Assembly: GCA_020854105.1 (NCBI GenBank)
Contig: JADZGB010000010.1
Coordinates: 85,518 to 149,517 of the forward strand
From: Burkholderiales bacterium
Lineage (GTDB): Bacteria; Pseudomonadota; Gammaproteobacteria; Burkholderiales; SHXO01
Reading direction: 5' to 3'
Length of the DNA: 64,000 nucleotides
The number at the start of each line of letters is the position of its first letter. The stretch's first letter is position 1. Below, in pieces: positions 34,062 to 44,140 of this stretch. The notes beneath the pieces were generated by a model. The model saw nothing but the letters and a program-made list of their open reading frames with translations, had not been told where the DNA came from and ran no database searches. The translations under genes were made by a program, and so were the position numbers.

Positions 34062-34988
34062 CTACGCGACGAACTTCGTCGGATCGGTGTTCGCGCCGCA
34101 CACCACGACGCCGATCCGTTCGCCCGCACTGAGCTGATACTTGCCCGAGCGCAGCCCCGCAAGTGCGGCGGCCGCGCCCGGCTCGACCAGCACGCGCACG
34201 CTGTCCCACAGTGCGCGCTGGCTGTCGCGGATCTCCTGGTCGCTCACCAGCACGACGCTGTCGACGTGCTGCTGCGCGACCTCGAAGGCGATGCGTCCGA
34301 TGCGGCGCGCGCCGAGCGAGTCGGCGGCGATACCCCCGACCTCGACGTCGACCGGTTCGCCGTCGCGTATGGCGCAGTACAGCGTGGGGCAGCGCTCGGG
34401 TTCGACGGCAATCACCTTCACGCGGCCGGCAAACCATGCCGCGACGCCACCAATCAGACCGCCGCCGCCCACCGCGACGAACACCGTATCGAGGCCCTGG
34501 CACTGCTGCTCGAACTCGCGCGCCAGCGTGCCCTGCCCCGCGACCACCTCGGGCTGATCGTAGGCGTGCACTTCCAGTGCGCCGCTTTCCCTGGCGCGCG
34601 CCTGGCTTGCCGCCCACGCCTCGCCGTAGCTGGCCCCGGTCAGCACCACGCGCGCGCCGTATCGCCGAAGCCGGTCGACCTTCACGTCCGGGGTCGATTC
34701 CGGCACGAAGATCTCGGCCCGGCGCCCCAGTTGCCGCGCCGCGTAGGCCACGGCCGCACCGTGGTTGCCCCCCGAGGCGGCGATCACGCCGCTGTCCGGC
34801 ACCGGTGCGCAGAGGATCCGGTTGAATGCACCGCGCGCCTTGAACGCGCCGGTGTGCTGCATGAATTCCAGCTTCAGAACGAGTTGCGCCCCGCAGCCCA
34901 GCGCGTCGGGCTCGAGTTCCAGGATGGGAGTGTGCCGCACGTGTCCATGGATGCGGTCGGCGGCGGCTTCGATATCGGTCGCGTTCAT
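34062..34988 (-). CDS. Threonine/serine dehydratase-like PLP enzyme
   Basis: This 308-residue fold-type II PLP enzyme has the cofactor Lys in TGAFKARGAFNR (about residues 47-58), ASGGNHGAAVAYAA, the glycine-rich phosphate loop GGGGLIGGVAAWFAG and a C-terminal VVCGANTDP. It lacks the regulatory ACT domain of IlvA, so it resembles the shorter catabolic or serine-racemase-like group. It probably deaminates threonine or serine to a 2-oxo acid. Start ATG at 34988. Confidence 0.85.
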   Translation of the reverse strand: MNATDIEAAADRIHGHVRHTPILELEPDALGCGAQLVLKLEFMQHTGAFKARGAFNRILCAPVPDSGVIAASGGNHGAAVAYAARQLGRRAEIFVPESTPDVKVDRLRRYGARVVLTGASYGEAWAASQARARESGALEVHAYDQPEVVAGQGTLAREFEQQCQGLDTVFVAVGGGGLIGGVAAWFAGRVKVIAVEPERCPTLYCAIRDGEPVDVEVGGIAADSLGARRIGRIAFEVAQQHVDSVVLVSDQEIRDSQRALWDSVRVLVEPGAAAALAGLRSGKYQLSAGERIGVVVCGANTDPTKFVA

Positions 34989-35061
34989 GGCGTCGAGAAT
35001 AGCACGCACCCAATCCGGCCCGGCCCTTGCTTCCGGGTGGCGAATTCCAAGAGCCCTCCCC

Positions 35062-36612
35062 ATGTTCGGATTGAGCAAGAACAAGAAAGGCGACCGCTCC
35101 GGCGACCCGGTCAGCGCCGCCAACGCCCTGATCCTGGCACTGCCCCGCAACGAGCCCCTGGTGTCGCTGTGCGCACTGTCCGGCCACCTGGACCGGATGC
35201 GCGCGGCCGACGAGGCCACGCCGACCGACGCGTACGACGTGGTCGACCTCCTCGACCGCGGCGGGCGCAGCCACTTCCGCGCAGTGGCGCGCGATTACCT
35301 CGCCCGCCACACCAGGCTCACCAAGTTCCAGGAAGAGCAGGTCTGGCGCGGCGTGTCCGGCTACCTCGAGCAGGTGGGCCTGGGCTATCGCCACTGCCTG
35401 TCGAAGTTCGAGACCGGCACGCAGGGTTCGATCGATCTCAAGCCGATGCTGCCGCTGATCGCCGCGCGCGCCATGCGCGTGTATGCGGCGCGCATGAAGT
35501 GGCAGCACCTGCGCTACAGCACGCCGGAGCCGCACCAGTGGGCCGAGGCAGGCGCGCTCTACACCCTGGCAGAGGCCGGCGGGATCGCGCGCGCGCGCGT
35601 CAATCCGTACCGGAACGCGCAGGGCGATTCCTGCGTCGAGGAGGAATTCCTGCGTGTCCTGCTGCTCGCCGTGGCCTCGCCGCAGGCGCTGCTGGCGCAG
35701 CAGATCGAGATCGCCGACCGGCTGGTGTCGGGCAGCGCGCGTCACTTCGTCCTGGCCAGCCACACCGCCGAGTCGCTGCGCCACTGTGTGGACCTGGCAG
35801 CCGACACCGGCCCGCGTCGCATCGAACGTGACACGCGGCTGACGGCGACCGTGCGCGCCTTCGGCGCCGGTCAGGCGCTCGAGCATCTGAAGGAGATCGA
35901 GGCCGAGATCGAGGAGCAGGAGCCGCTCGCTTCCACCCGCCGCCTGATCGAGGAGTTCGACGCCGAGACCGTGCTGGCCACGGTGCGCCACCTGATCCGC
36001 CACTGGGGCCCGACCCTGCCGCTGCGCCGCCATCAGCGCCGCCGCAACAGCCTGCAGGTGACGGTCGTGCACGACTTCGCGGAAGTCGCGGCGAACGTCT
36101 CGGGACTCACGCCCGACTATCCCTTCGTCAGCGCGCAGGAGCAGTGGCAGCTCGAGGACGAGAGCACCAGCGGCATGCACGCACTGGTGGCCAGTCCCAA
36201 CGGGCGCTGGCTGGAGGTCGGTGCGTTGATCGCGCTACGCAAGGAGCGCGAACGCACCTGGCGTACCGGCATCGTGCGCCGCCTCTCGCGCGCGGACGCC
36301 AACGCCCGTCGCGCAGGGATCGAGATCGTCGCCCATGGCGGTGCGGGCGTGACCCTGCTGCCGCTGGGCAGCGACGATCAGCCCGTGCCCGGAGAGAGCA
36401 TGCCGGGCGTGCTGCTCTCGGGGCGCGACAACGCGACGAACGAGGTCAGCCTGCTGCTGCGCCCCGGCAGCTTCTCGACCGGCACGCCGTGCCAGATGCG
36501 CGCCTACGACCAGCGCTACCGCCTGCAGCCGCTGCGCGTGATGGCGCGCGGCGCAGGCTACGAGATCGCACGCTACCGCGTGCAACGTATCGCGGACACC
36601 CGCGCCGCCTAG
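35062..36612 (+). CDS. Large conserved-looking hypothetical protein, possible PilZ-like segment
   Basis: This 516-residue cytoplasmic protein has no signal peptide or clear membrane span. The N-terminal two thirds are helical (for example KEIEAEIEEQEPLASTRRL). Around residues 325-350 there is an Arg-rich stretch RRHQRRRNS followed by AANVSGLT, which faintly recalls the RxxxR and (D/N)xSxxG motifs of PilZ c-di-GMP-binding domains. The C-terminal part is beta-rich (EIVAHGGAGVTLLPL). I do not recognise the family. It is divergent from the threonine-dehydratase-like gene and convergent with the DUF4139 gene, so context gives little help. Confidence 0.68.
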   Translation: MFGLSKNKKGDRSGDPVSAANALILALPRNEPLVSLCALSGHLDRMRAADEATPTDAYDVVDLLDRGGRSHFRAVARDYLARHTRLTKFQEEQVWRGVSGYLEQVGLGYRHCLSKFETGTQGSIDLKPMLPLIAARAMRVYAARMKWQHLRYSTPEPHQWAEAGALYTLAEAGGIARARVNPYRNAQGDSCVEEEFLRVLLLAVASPQALLAQQIEIADRLVSGSARHFVLASHTAESLRHCVDLAADTGPRRIERDTRLTATVRAFGAGQALEHLKEIEAEIEEQEPLASTRRLIEEFDAETVLATVRHLIRHWGPTLPLRRHQRRRNSLQVTVVHDFAEVAANVSGLTPDYPFVSAQEQWQLEDESTSGMHALVASPNGRWLEVGALIALRKERERTWRTGIVRRLSRADANARRAGIEIVAHGGAGVTLLPLGSDDQPVPGESMPGVLLSGRDNATNEVSLLLRPGSFSTGTPCQMRAYDQRYRLQPLRVMARGAGYEIARYRVQRIADTRAA

Positions 36613-36615
36613 CGG

Positions 36616-38139
36616 CTACCAGGAATAGCGCACGGTGTAGCGCAGCACCACTTCCTTGTCCGAGGGCACCGTCACCGGGATATGGATGGTGTTGGCGTCC
36701 TGCTTCTGCCACTGGTGCGTGCTGGACTGGATCCTCCAGTTCGACCAGCGGTACAGCCGCTCCTTCACCACCACCCTGACCGGCTCGTCCTTGCGGTTGC
36801 GCAGCTTCACCTCGATCTCCTCGGTGATCGTCCTGCGCGCACTGTCCACGCTGTAGTCGAGCTGGCGGCGCTCGCCCACCACGTCGAAGGCCGAGCCGAG
36901 CTTGAGCAGCACGTTCTCGTTGCGCGGCGTGTGATCGATGCGGTCCTCGCCGATGAACTCGAGCGTGTCGTCCGCGCTGTCGAGCTTGCTCACGCGCACG
37001 CGGCCGGCGGGCAGGGGCACGCCCATGCCGCCCTCCTTGTCGTTCCTGAAGCTCAGGTAGCTGTCCACCTTCCTGTTGCCGGTCACGCCGAAGCTGCGCT
37101 CGGTGTAGGGCGCGCCGCCGTAGCCCCAGAACGCGTCCTGACCCTGGTAGACCAGGGTGCGCTCGCAGGCGACCTCGCTCACCTGCGGAAACAGTTCGAT
37201 CTGCTTGGTCGAGTTGTCGGGCAGCGAACTGGGCCGACCCAGGGTGTACAGGTGGTACTCGAAGAACGCCTTCTCCTCGAAGCCCTTGGCCTGATCGGCC
37301 ATCGCCTCTGCCGCCATCGGCACGCGCGCCAGCCGCGACGCCTGCACGGGCGGCGGTGCGCGGTGCACGTCGCCGGCAATCAGCTTGATGCGTGCTTCCG
37401 GATAGGAGGCACCGGACTGGTTGAGGATGCTCACCCAGGCACCGACATCGATCTTGCAGCTGTTGGCGTCCTTGCCCTCCGCGAACACCAGGTTGTAGTC
37501 GGCCCACCAGGTGATGCCGGCGGTCTGGTAGGCGACGCGCGCCAGATGTTCACCTGCCTGCCTGGCGGATATGTCCCACACCAGCGTCGGGCGCGTGATC
37601 AGCCCGCCGGGCAGGTTCGGCAGCCGTACCCCGCTGTGCTGGGTGATGGTGCGTACGCTGCCGTCGGCCAGTCGCAGCACCAGCCCGCCCGAGGTGGACA
37701 GGAGGGTGCCGGCGATGCTCTCCACGCTCTCGCCGCGCGCCTGCTCGACGATGATCTCGCGGTCGATGTACTTCTCCAGGAGTTTGGCGGTATCCACGAG
37801 GTCGAATTGAAAGTTCTGCTCGATCACGCGCGTACCGTCCGGATCCGTGAGCGACTTGAACGACACCGTGGTCGGGTCGATCAGGCCGGCCACGTCGGTA
37901 AAGCGCAGTTCGTTGCGCCCGCTCGCGAGATCCATCGGCCGCTCGTGACGCACCACCGCATAGCCGGGCACGGCGTAGCCGTGCTGGCCGCCGGAGCGGA
38001 ACACCTCGGGCGGTATGCCGCCGGCCTGCGTGCTGCTGTAGATGGTGAGGGCGTTGGCAACCGGTGTCTGCGCCTGGGCGGCGGCCACCGACAGGCCGGA
38101 CAGTGCCAGCAGCGCGTTGACGCGAAGCATTCTCTTCAT
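36616..38139 (-). CDS. DUF4139-domain exported protein
   Basis: This 507-residue protein has a signal peptide ending VAAAQAQT and a long beta-rich region. The second half carries the conserved-looking DUF4139 segments: SYPEARIKLIAGDVHR, LYTLGRPSSLPDNSTKQIELF and RYRWSNWRIQSST-like end strands. DUF4139 proteins are secreted or periplasmic and of unknown role. The ATG at 38139 is the only start that gives a signal peptide. It is divergent from the histidine kinase gene. Confidence 0.83.
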   Translation of the reverse strand: MKRMLRVNALLALSGLSVAAAQAQTPVANALTIYSSTQAGGIPPEVFRSGGQHGYAVPGYAVVRHERPMDLASGRNELRFTDVAGLIDPTTVSFKSLTDPDGTRVIEQNFQFDLVDTAKLLEKYIDREIIVEQARGESVESIAGTLLSTSGGLVLRLADGSVRTITQHSGVRLPNLPGGLITRPTLVWDISARQAGEHLARVAYQTAGITWWADYNLVFAEGKDANSCKIDVGAWVSILNQSGASYPEARIKLIAGDVHRAPPPVQASRLARVPMAAEAMADQAKGFEEKAFFEYHLYTLGRPSSLPDNSTKQIELFPQVSEVACERTLVYQGQDAFWGYGGAPYTERSFGVTGNRKVDSYLSFRNDKEGGMGVPLPAGRVRVSKLDSADDTLEFIGEDRIDHTPRNENVLLKLGSAFDVVGERRQLDYSVDSARRTITEEIEVKLRNRKDEPVRVVVKERLYRWSNWRIQSSTHQWQKQDANTIHIPVTVPSDKEVVLRYTVRYSW

Positions 38140-38254
38140 GTGGTCTCCATTGGGACGGACAACGAGACATGAAACGCGGCGGCCCCGGAAAAGGGTTGAC
38201 CGCGTGCCCGGCACCGCAGTATAGATTGGCCTCTTCCCGCCTCTCGCGTCGAGC

Positions 38255-39565
38255 ATGCCCGCCCAACCGCGCAGCGTCGCACCGGAAACCCTCGCCAGCG
38301 GCGATGGGGTGCCGCCGTGCGGTTCGTCGCCGCTGTCCGCGGCGCTGCAGGCGCGTGTCGGCCAGCTGGAACAGATCAACCGTACGCTCGAACGCGAGGT
38401 GATCCAGCACCGGCTGGCGGAGGAACTGGCGCGCGGCCAGTCGCAGATGCTGATCGAATCGCTCGGCATGCTGGCGGAGTCCAACCTGGACAATTTCCTG
38501 GGCCACGTCCTCAAGGTCACGGTGCAGCAGCTCGAGGGCGTGGGCGGCACGCTCTGGTTCCCGGATCCGGCGACGAACACCACCCGGCTGCATCTCGAGT
38601 ATCTGGATTCGCGCATCCTGCCGGCGGAGGAGTCGCAGCACCCTGCCGTGGTCCAGCCCCTGCCCATCGGCGGCCGGGGCGTGTCCACCTTTCCCGTCGA
38701 GCACCCGGAGACCTACGTGCTCAGCGGCACGGTCCAGGGAATGCCGGAGGAGAACCGCGCCTACATCAATTCCCTGGGTGTACGCACGCTGCTCACCGTG
38801 CCCATGGTCCTGGGCAGCGAGACGGTGGGCTGGATCTGCGTGCGCAGCAGCCGCGCCGATCCTTCGGAGTTCGAGAGCAAGATCCATCTCGCCGAAGCGC
38901 TCGCCGGCCAGGCTACCCTCGCCGTGCAGATGGCCCGCCTGGGCGAGCAGGCACGCGAGGCGGCCGTGCTGGGCGAACGCAACCGTATCGCGCGCGACAT
39001 CCATGACACGCTGGCGCAGGGCTTCACCGGCGTGGTGGTCAACCTGGAGGCGGCCGCGCGCAGCGTACGCAAGCACAACATCGGCGCCGCGCTGGAGCAC
39101 ATCGGACATGCGCGCGACCTGGCGCGCAGCTGCCTGGACGAGGCGCGCATGTCGGTGCGTGCACTGCGCCCCGGGTCCGGACCGGCCTCGCTGTCCGAGG
39201 CGCTGCGCTCGCAGGTACGCCGCTTCGAGCCCAGCGGGGTGAGGGCGGCGCTGGAACTGGAGGGCGAACCGGTGCTGCTCGACCGCCATGCCGAGGCCGA
39301 GCTGCAGCGCATTGCGCAGGAGAGCGTGACCAACGTGCTCAAGCACGCGCAGGCGGGCAGCGTGCTGATGCGCCTGGCCTGGTCGGCGGAGCACGTCACG
39401 CTCGTCATCGTCGACGACGGGCGCGGGTTCGATCCGCGTGCGAACCACGACGGCTTCGGCCTGATCGGCATGCACGAGCGCGCGCGCCGCATCGGGGCCA
39501 CGCTGAGCGTGAAAGCCGGTCCGGGACGCGGCACCCGCGTCGAGACCAGTCTGCCGCTGCGCTGA
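38255..39565 (+). CDS. Sensor histidine kinase, GAF plus HisKA_3 (NarX/DegS type)
   Basis: This 436-residue protein has no clear membrane span. A GAF-like sensor domain (about residues 70-225) is followed by a HisKA_3 box ERNRIARDIHDTLAQGF (phosphorylated His about residue 250). A HATPase domain follows with N-box IAQESVTNVLKHAQA and VDDGRGFDP. It would sense a soluble or redox signal and phosphorylate the response regulator encoded eight bases downstream. It could control the following TRAP operon (inference from position). Confidence 0.88.
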   Translation: MPAQPRSVAPETLASGDGVPPCGSSPLSAALQARVGQLEQINRTLEREVIQHRLAEELARGQSQMLIESLGMLAESNLDNFLGHVLKVTVQQLEGVGGTLWFPDPATNTTRLHLEYLDSRILPAEESQHPAVVQPLPIGGRGVSTFPVEHPETYVLSGTVQGMPEENRAYINSLGVRTLLTVPMVLGSETVGWICVRSSRADPSEFESKIHLAEALAGQATLAVQMARLGEQAREAAVLGERNRIARDIHDTLAQGFTGVVVNLEAAARSVRKHNIGAALEHIGHARDLARSCLDEARMSVRALRPGSGPASLSEALRSQVRRFEPSGVRAALELEGEPVLLDRHAEAELQRIAQESVTNVLKHAQAGSVLMRLAWSAEHVTLVIVDDGRGFDPRANHDGFGLIGMHERARRIGATLSVKAGPGRGTRVETSLPLR

Positions 39566-39573
39566 GCCCAGGC

Positions 39574-40236
39574 ATGCCCGCCGCCCCGCAGCCGCTCGAT
39601 CCGCACGCCGCCGCGGCGGCACGCATCCGCGTACTCATCGCCGACGATCACCCGCTGGTGCGGCGCGGACTGGCGGCGATCATCGACATGGAGGACGATG
39701 CCAGCGTCGTGGGCGAAGCGGGCGACGGCGACGAGGCCGTGCGAATGTGGCGCGCGCTGCGTCCCGACGTCACCCTGATGGACCTGCGCATGCCCAAGGT
39801 CGAGGGCGTGCAGGCGATACGGCGCATCCGCGCCGAGGACGCGGGCGCGGCGATCATCGTGCTCACCACCTTCGACCACGACGAGGACATCTACGCCGGC
39901 CTGCGCGCGGGTGCCAAGGCCTACCTGCTCAAGGACGTGCAGCCGGAGGAGCTGTTCCGCTGCATCCGCGCGGTGCACGCCGGGGAGGCCTATCTGCAGC
40001 CACGCGTGGCGGCCAAGCTGGCGCAGCGCATGCAGGAGGAGACGCTGACCGAGCGCGAGGTGCAGATCCTCGCTCTGCTCGCGCAGGGCAAGAGCAACCG
40101 CGCGATCGGCCAGTCCCTGTTCATCACCGAGAGCACGGTGAAGAGCCACCTCAAGAGCCTGTTCGTGAAGCTCGACGCCACCAGTCGCGCCGAGGCGCTC
40201 GCGCTGGCCGCCAAGCGCGGGCTCATCAAGTTCTGA
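39574..40236 (+). CDS. NarL/FixJ-family response regulator
   Basis: This 220-residue protein has a receiver domain (RVLIADDHPLVRRGL; phosphoacceptor Asp about residue 70 in VTLMDLRMPK; Lys in AYLLKDV) and a C-terminal LuxR-type HTH (LTEREVQILALLAQGKSNRAI, then STVKSHLKSLFVKLDA). It is the partner of the upstream kinase. The gap after it contains a palindrome at 40335-40350 and leads into the TRAP operon. Confidence 0.92.
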   Translation: MPAAPQPLDPHAAAAARIRVLIADDHPLVRRGLAAIIDMEDDASVVGEAGDGDEAVRMWRALRPDVTLMDLRMPKVEGVQAIRRIRAEDAGAAIIVLTTFDHDEDIYAGLRAGAKAYLLKDVQPEELFRCIRAVHAGEAYLQPRVAAKLAQRMQEETLTEREVQILALLAQGKSNRAIGQSLFITESTVKSHLKSLFVKLDATSRAEALALAAKRGLIKF

Positions 40237-40334
40237 GCACGCCGCGTCCTCGCCAGGCAACGGCCGGTCGGCGCACTGCGCATTCCTCGGGGCAGTTGTC
40301 GCGTTCCGTTCTCACCCGAAAGAGTGATGCGCGG

Positions 40335-40350
40335 TCCGTGCGAACGGACT
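40335..40350. promoter_or_regulatory. Palindrome in the gap before the TRAP operon
   Basis: GTCCGTGCGAACGGAC has perfect 6-bp arms around four bases. It lies 101 bases upstream of the TRAP small-permease start and could be an operator for the adjacent response regulator or another protein, or a weak terminator for the kinase-regulator pair. Confidence 0.4.
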
Positions 40351-40450
40351 TAGCCTAATCCTCCCTCGGTCGGATGCGCCGCACGCGCACGGCCGACACA
40401 ATCCATCGCGCCGGCATGCCGGCCGTCGCAATGCATCGCCGAGAGACGCA

Positions 40451-41038
40451 ATGAATCGTCTGCTGCAGCTGGCCCTGGCGTTCGACGCGGCGAACCTGCG
40501 CCTGGGACGGGCAGTGGGCGTGCTGATCCTGGTGATGACCCTGGTCAGCGCCTTCAACGCACTGTCACGCAAGCTGTTCAGCATCAGCTCGAACGCATTC
40601 CTGGAGGCGCAGTGGTATCTGTTCTCCGCGGTGTTCCTGCTCGCGGCCGGCTACACCCTGCTGCGCAACAGCCACGTGCGGGTGGACGTGCTGCACGTCC
40701 ATCTGCCGGTGCGTGCGCGCCTTTGGATCGAACTGCTCGGCACCGCCCTGTTCCTGATCCCGTTCGCGCTGCTGGTCGTGCGCTACGGCTGGCCCTACTT
40801 CCTGGACTCGGTTGCCAACCGCGAGATCTCGCTCAACGCCGGCGGGCTCGCCGTATGGCCGGTCAAGCTGCTCATCCCGCTCGGCTTTCTCCTGCTGCTG
40901 CTGCAGGGCCTGTCGCAGCTGGTGAAGATCACGGCGGCGCTGCAGGGACGCCTGCCCCATCACGCCATCACCGTCGCCGCCATCGCGCAACAGGAAGCTT
41001 CCGATGAACGCCCTCGCAATGGCGCCCGCGACGCATGA
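40451..41038 (+). CDS. dctQ: TRAP transporter small permease (DctQ)
   Basis: This 195-residue membrane protein has four predicted spans and the family stretch AQWYLFSAVFLLAAGYTLLRNSHVRVDVL. It forms the small membrane subunit of a TRAP transporter. GAGAGA precedes the ATG. It overlaps the large permease gene by four bases (ATGA). The gene order Q-M-P is complete in this operon. Confidence 0.9.
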   Translation: MNRLLQLALAFDAANLRLGRAVGVLILVMTLVSAFNALSRKLFSISSNAFLEAQWYLFSAVFLLAAGYTLLRNSHVRVDVLHVHLPVRARLWIELLGTALFLIPFALLVVRYGWPYFLDSVANREISLNAGGLAVWPVKLLIPLGFLLLLLQGLSQLVKITAALQGRLPHHAITVAAIAQQEASDERPRNGARDA

Positions 41039-42471
41039 CGAGCTTCCTCGCGGCCAACATCGGGCCCCTGATGTTCGCCGGCCTGGTGATCCTGCTGCTG
41101 GTCGGCTACCCGGTCGCGTTCTCGCTGGCCGCGGTCGGACTGCTGTTCGGCCTGATCGGCATCGAGGCGGGGCTGCTGCAGTTCAGCCTGCTGCAGGCGC
41201 TGCCCCAGCGCATCTACGGGATCATGCAGAACGAGACCCTGCTGGCGATCCCCTTCTTCACCTTCATGGGTCTGATCCTCGAGCGCAGCGGAATGGCCGA
41301 GGAACTGCTCGACACGATCGGTCAGCTGTTCGGGCCGGTACGGGGCGGACTCGCCTACGCGGTGGTCTTCGTCGGGGCGCTGCTGGCGGCGACGACGGGC
41401 ATCGTCGCCGCCTCGGTGATCTCGATGGGGCTGATCTCGCTCCCGATCATGCTGCGCTACGGCTACGACCAGCGCCTGGCCACCGGCGTGATTGCCGCAT
41501 CCGGAACACTGGCCCAGATCATACCGCCCTCGCTGGTGCTGATCGTGATGGCGGACCAGCTGGGCCGCTCCATCGGCGAGCTGTATCGCGGCGCGCTCAT
41601 CCCCGGACTGCTGCTCACGGCGATGTATGCAGCCTACGTGCTGATCGTGTCGGTCGTGCGTCCGGCGGCGGCACCGGCGCTCCCGCCGCACGCCCGGACG
41701 CTGCGCGGCATGCGGCTCGGCCGCCGCGTGGCCGTGTCGCTGCTGCCGCCGGTGGTGCTGATCTTCCTGGTGCTGGGCACCATCTTCCTGGGCGTGGCCA
41801 CGCCGACCGAAGGCGGTGCGATGGGCGCCACCGGCGCACTCGTCCTCACTGCCCTCGAGGGACGGCTCGACCGCAGGGTGCTGGGCCAGGCGCTGGAGAG
41901 CACCACGCGACTGTCGTGCTTCGTGATGTTCATCCTGATCGGCTCGACCGTGTTCGGTCTGGTCTTCCGCGCAGTCGACGGCGACCTGTGGGTGGAACGT
42001 CTGCTGACCTCGCTTCCGGGCGGGGCGATCGGCTTTCTCGTAGCCGTGAACCTGCTGGTGTTCGTGCTCGCCTTCTTCCTCGACTACTTCGAGCTCGCCT
42101 TCATCATCGTCCCGCTGCTCGCACCGGTGGCGGAGAAGCTGGGCATCGACCTGGTGTGGTTCGGCGTGCTGCTGGGCGTGAACATGCAGACCTCGTTCAT
42201 GCACCCGCCGTTCGGCTTCGCGCTGTTCTACCTGCGCGGGGTGGCGCCGAAGGAGGTGACCAGCGGCAACATCTACCGCGGTGCCATTCCCTTCGTCTGC
42301 ATCCAGCTGCTGATGGTGGGATTGCTGATCGCCTTTCCGCAGCTGGCGGACCATCGGGACAGCCAGCGGCACGAGGGCGTCGCCGCACCGATCGAGACAC
42401 CCTTCCTCGACAACCCGGATTTTCCGCCGACGCTGTTCGAGCTGAAACCGGATCGCCAGCCGGACAGGTGA
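41035..42471 (+). CDS. dctM: TRAP transporter large permease (DctM)
   Basis: This 478-residue protein has about 12-13 membrane spans with TRAP-typical stretches AIPFFTFMGLILERSGMAEELLDTIG, ASGTLAQIIPPSLVLIVMAD and DYFELAFIIVPLLAPV. It drives sodium-coupled uptake with the small permease and binding protein. The C-terminal tail of about 45 residues (DHRDSQRHEGVAAPI onward) is longer than usual and polar. The binding-protein gene starts one base after its stop. Confidence 0.92.
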   Translation: MTSFLAANIGPLMFAGLVILLLVGYPVAFSLAAVGLLFGLIGIEAGLLQFSLLQALPQRIYGIMQNETLLAIPFFTFMGLILERSGMAEELLDTIGQLFGPVRGGLAYAVVFVGALLAATTGIVAASVISMGLISLPIMLRYGYDQRLATGVIAASGTLAQIIPPSLVLIVMADQLGRSIGELYRGALIPGLLLTAMYAAYVLIVSVVRPAAAPALPPHARTLRGMRLGRRVAVSLLPPVVLIFLVLGTIFLGVATPTEGGAMGATGALVLTALEGRLDRRVLGQALESTTRLSCFVMFILIGSTVFGLVFRAVDGDLWVERLLTSLPGGAIGFLVAVNLLVFVLAFFLDYFELAFIIVPLLAPVAEKLGIDLVWFGVLLGVNMQTSFMHPPFGFALFYLRGVAPKEVTSGNIYRGAIPFVCIQLLMVGLLIAFPQLADHRDSQRHEGVAAPIETPFLDNPDFPPTLFELKPDRQPDR

Positions 42472-42472
42472 G

Positions 42473-43564
<1,092 letters not shown>

Positions 43565-43599
43565 CTGACATGAAAGACCGCAGCCTCGATGCGAAACCC

Positions 43600-43639
43600 G
43601 GTGCTCCCGCGGCGGCAGCGATGCCGGTGCGGGAGCGCC
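43600..43639 (+). terminator. Hairpin after the TRAP operon
   Basis: GGTGCTCCCGC and GCGGGAGCGCC form an 11-bp stem with one G-T pair around an 18-base loop, followed by a short pyrimidine-rich CTCTTCCTT. It could end or attenuate TRAP transcripts before the molybdenum-hydroxylase genes. Confidence 0.45.
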
Positions 43640-43669
43640 CTCTTCCTTGACCTCGAACAGGAGACCGCC

Positions 43670-44140
43670 ATGCCTACACTCAAGATCAACGGCCAGAGCT
43701 TCTTCTCCGACTCACCGTCCGACACGCCGCTGCTGTGGGTGATCCGCGAGGAACTGCGGCTCACCGGCACGCGCTTCGGCTGCGGCCTGGGGCTGTGCGG
43801 CTCCTGCACCGTGCACCTGAACGGCCAGGCGGTGCGCTCGTGCATGGTCAAGGTCGGCGAAGTCGGCGACGCCGTCATCACCACCATCGAGGGCCTGGAT
43901 CCGGCCGGCTCGCATCCGGTGCAGAAGGCGTGGATCGACCTGCAGGTTCCCCAATGCGGCTACTGCCAGTCGGGCCAGATCATGCAGGCGGCCGCGCTGC
44001 TCGCCGCCAATCCCGAGCCCACCGACAGACAGATCGTCGAGGGCATGAACGGCAACCTGTGCCGCTGTGCCACCTATCCGCGCATCGTCGGCGCGGTGCG
44101 CAAGGCCGCGACCTTGATGAAGGAGATCCGCAATGGCTAA
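43670..44140 (+). CDS. iorA: (2Fe-2S) subunit of an IorAB-type molybdenum hydroxylase
   Basis: This 156-residue protein has two iron-sulfur sites: a plant-type ferredoxin cluster (GCGLGLCGSCTVHLNG, then Cys in VRSCMVKV) and the four-helix cluster CGYCQSGQIMQ with CRCATYPRI. It passes electrons from the molybdenum site in the partner subunit. No FAD subunit gene is present, as in isoquinoline 1-oxidoreductase. CAGGAGA precedes the ATG. It overlaps iorB by eight bases. Confidence 0.9.
   Translation: MPTLKINGQSFFSDSPSDTPLLWVIREELRLTGTRFGCGLGLCGSCTVHLNGQAVRSCMVKVGEVGDAVITTIEGLDPAGSHPVQKAWIDLQVPQCGYCQSGQIMQAAALLAANPEPTDRQIVEGMNGNLCRCATYPRIVGAVRKAATLMKEIRNG

Noticed and set aside
33076..36180. Very long antisense frame covering several genes
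   Set aside because: Composition is typical of third-position GC shadow and it crosses genes with clear motifs on both strands.
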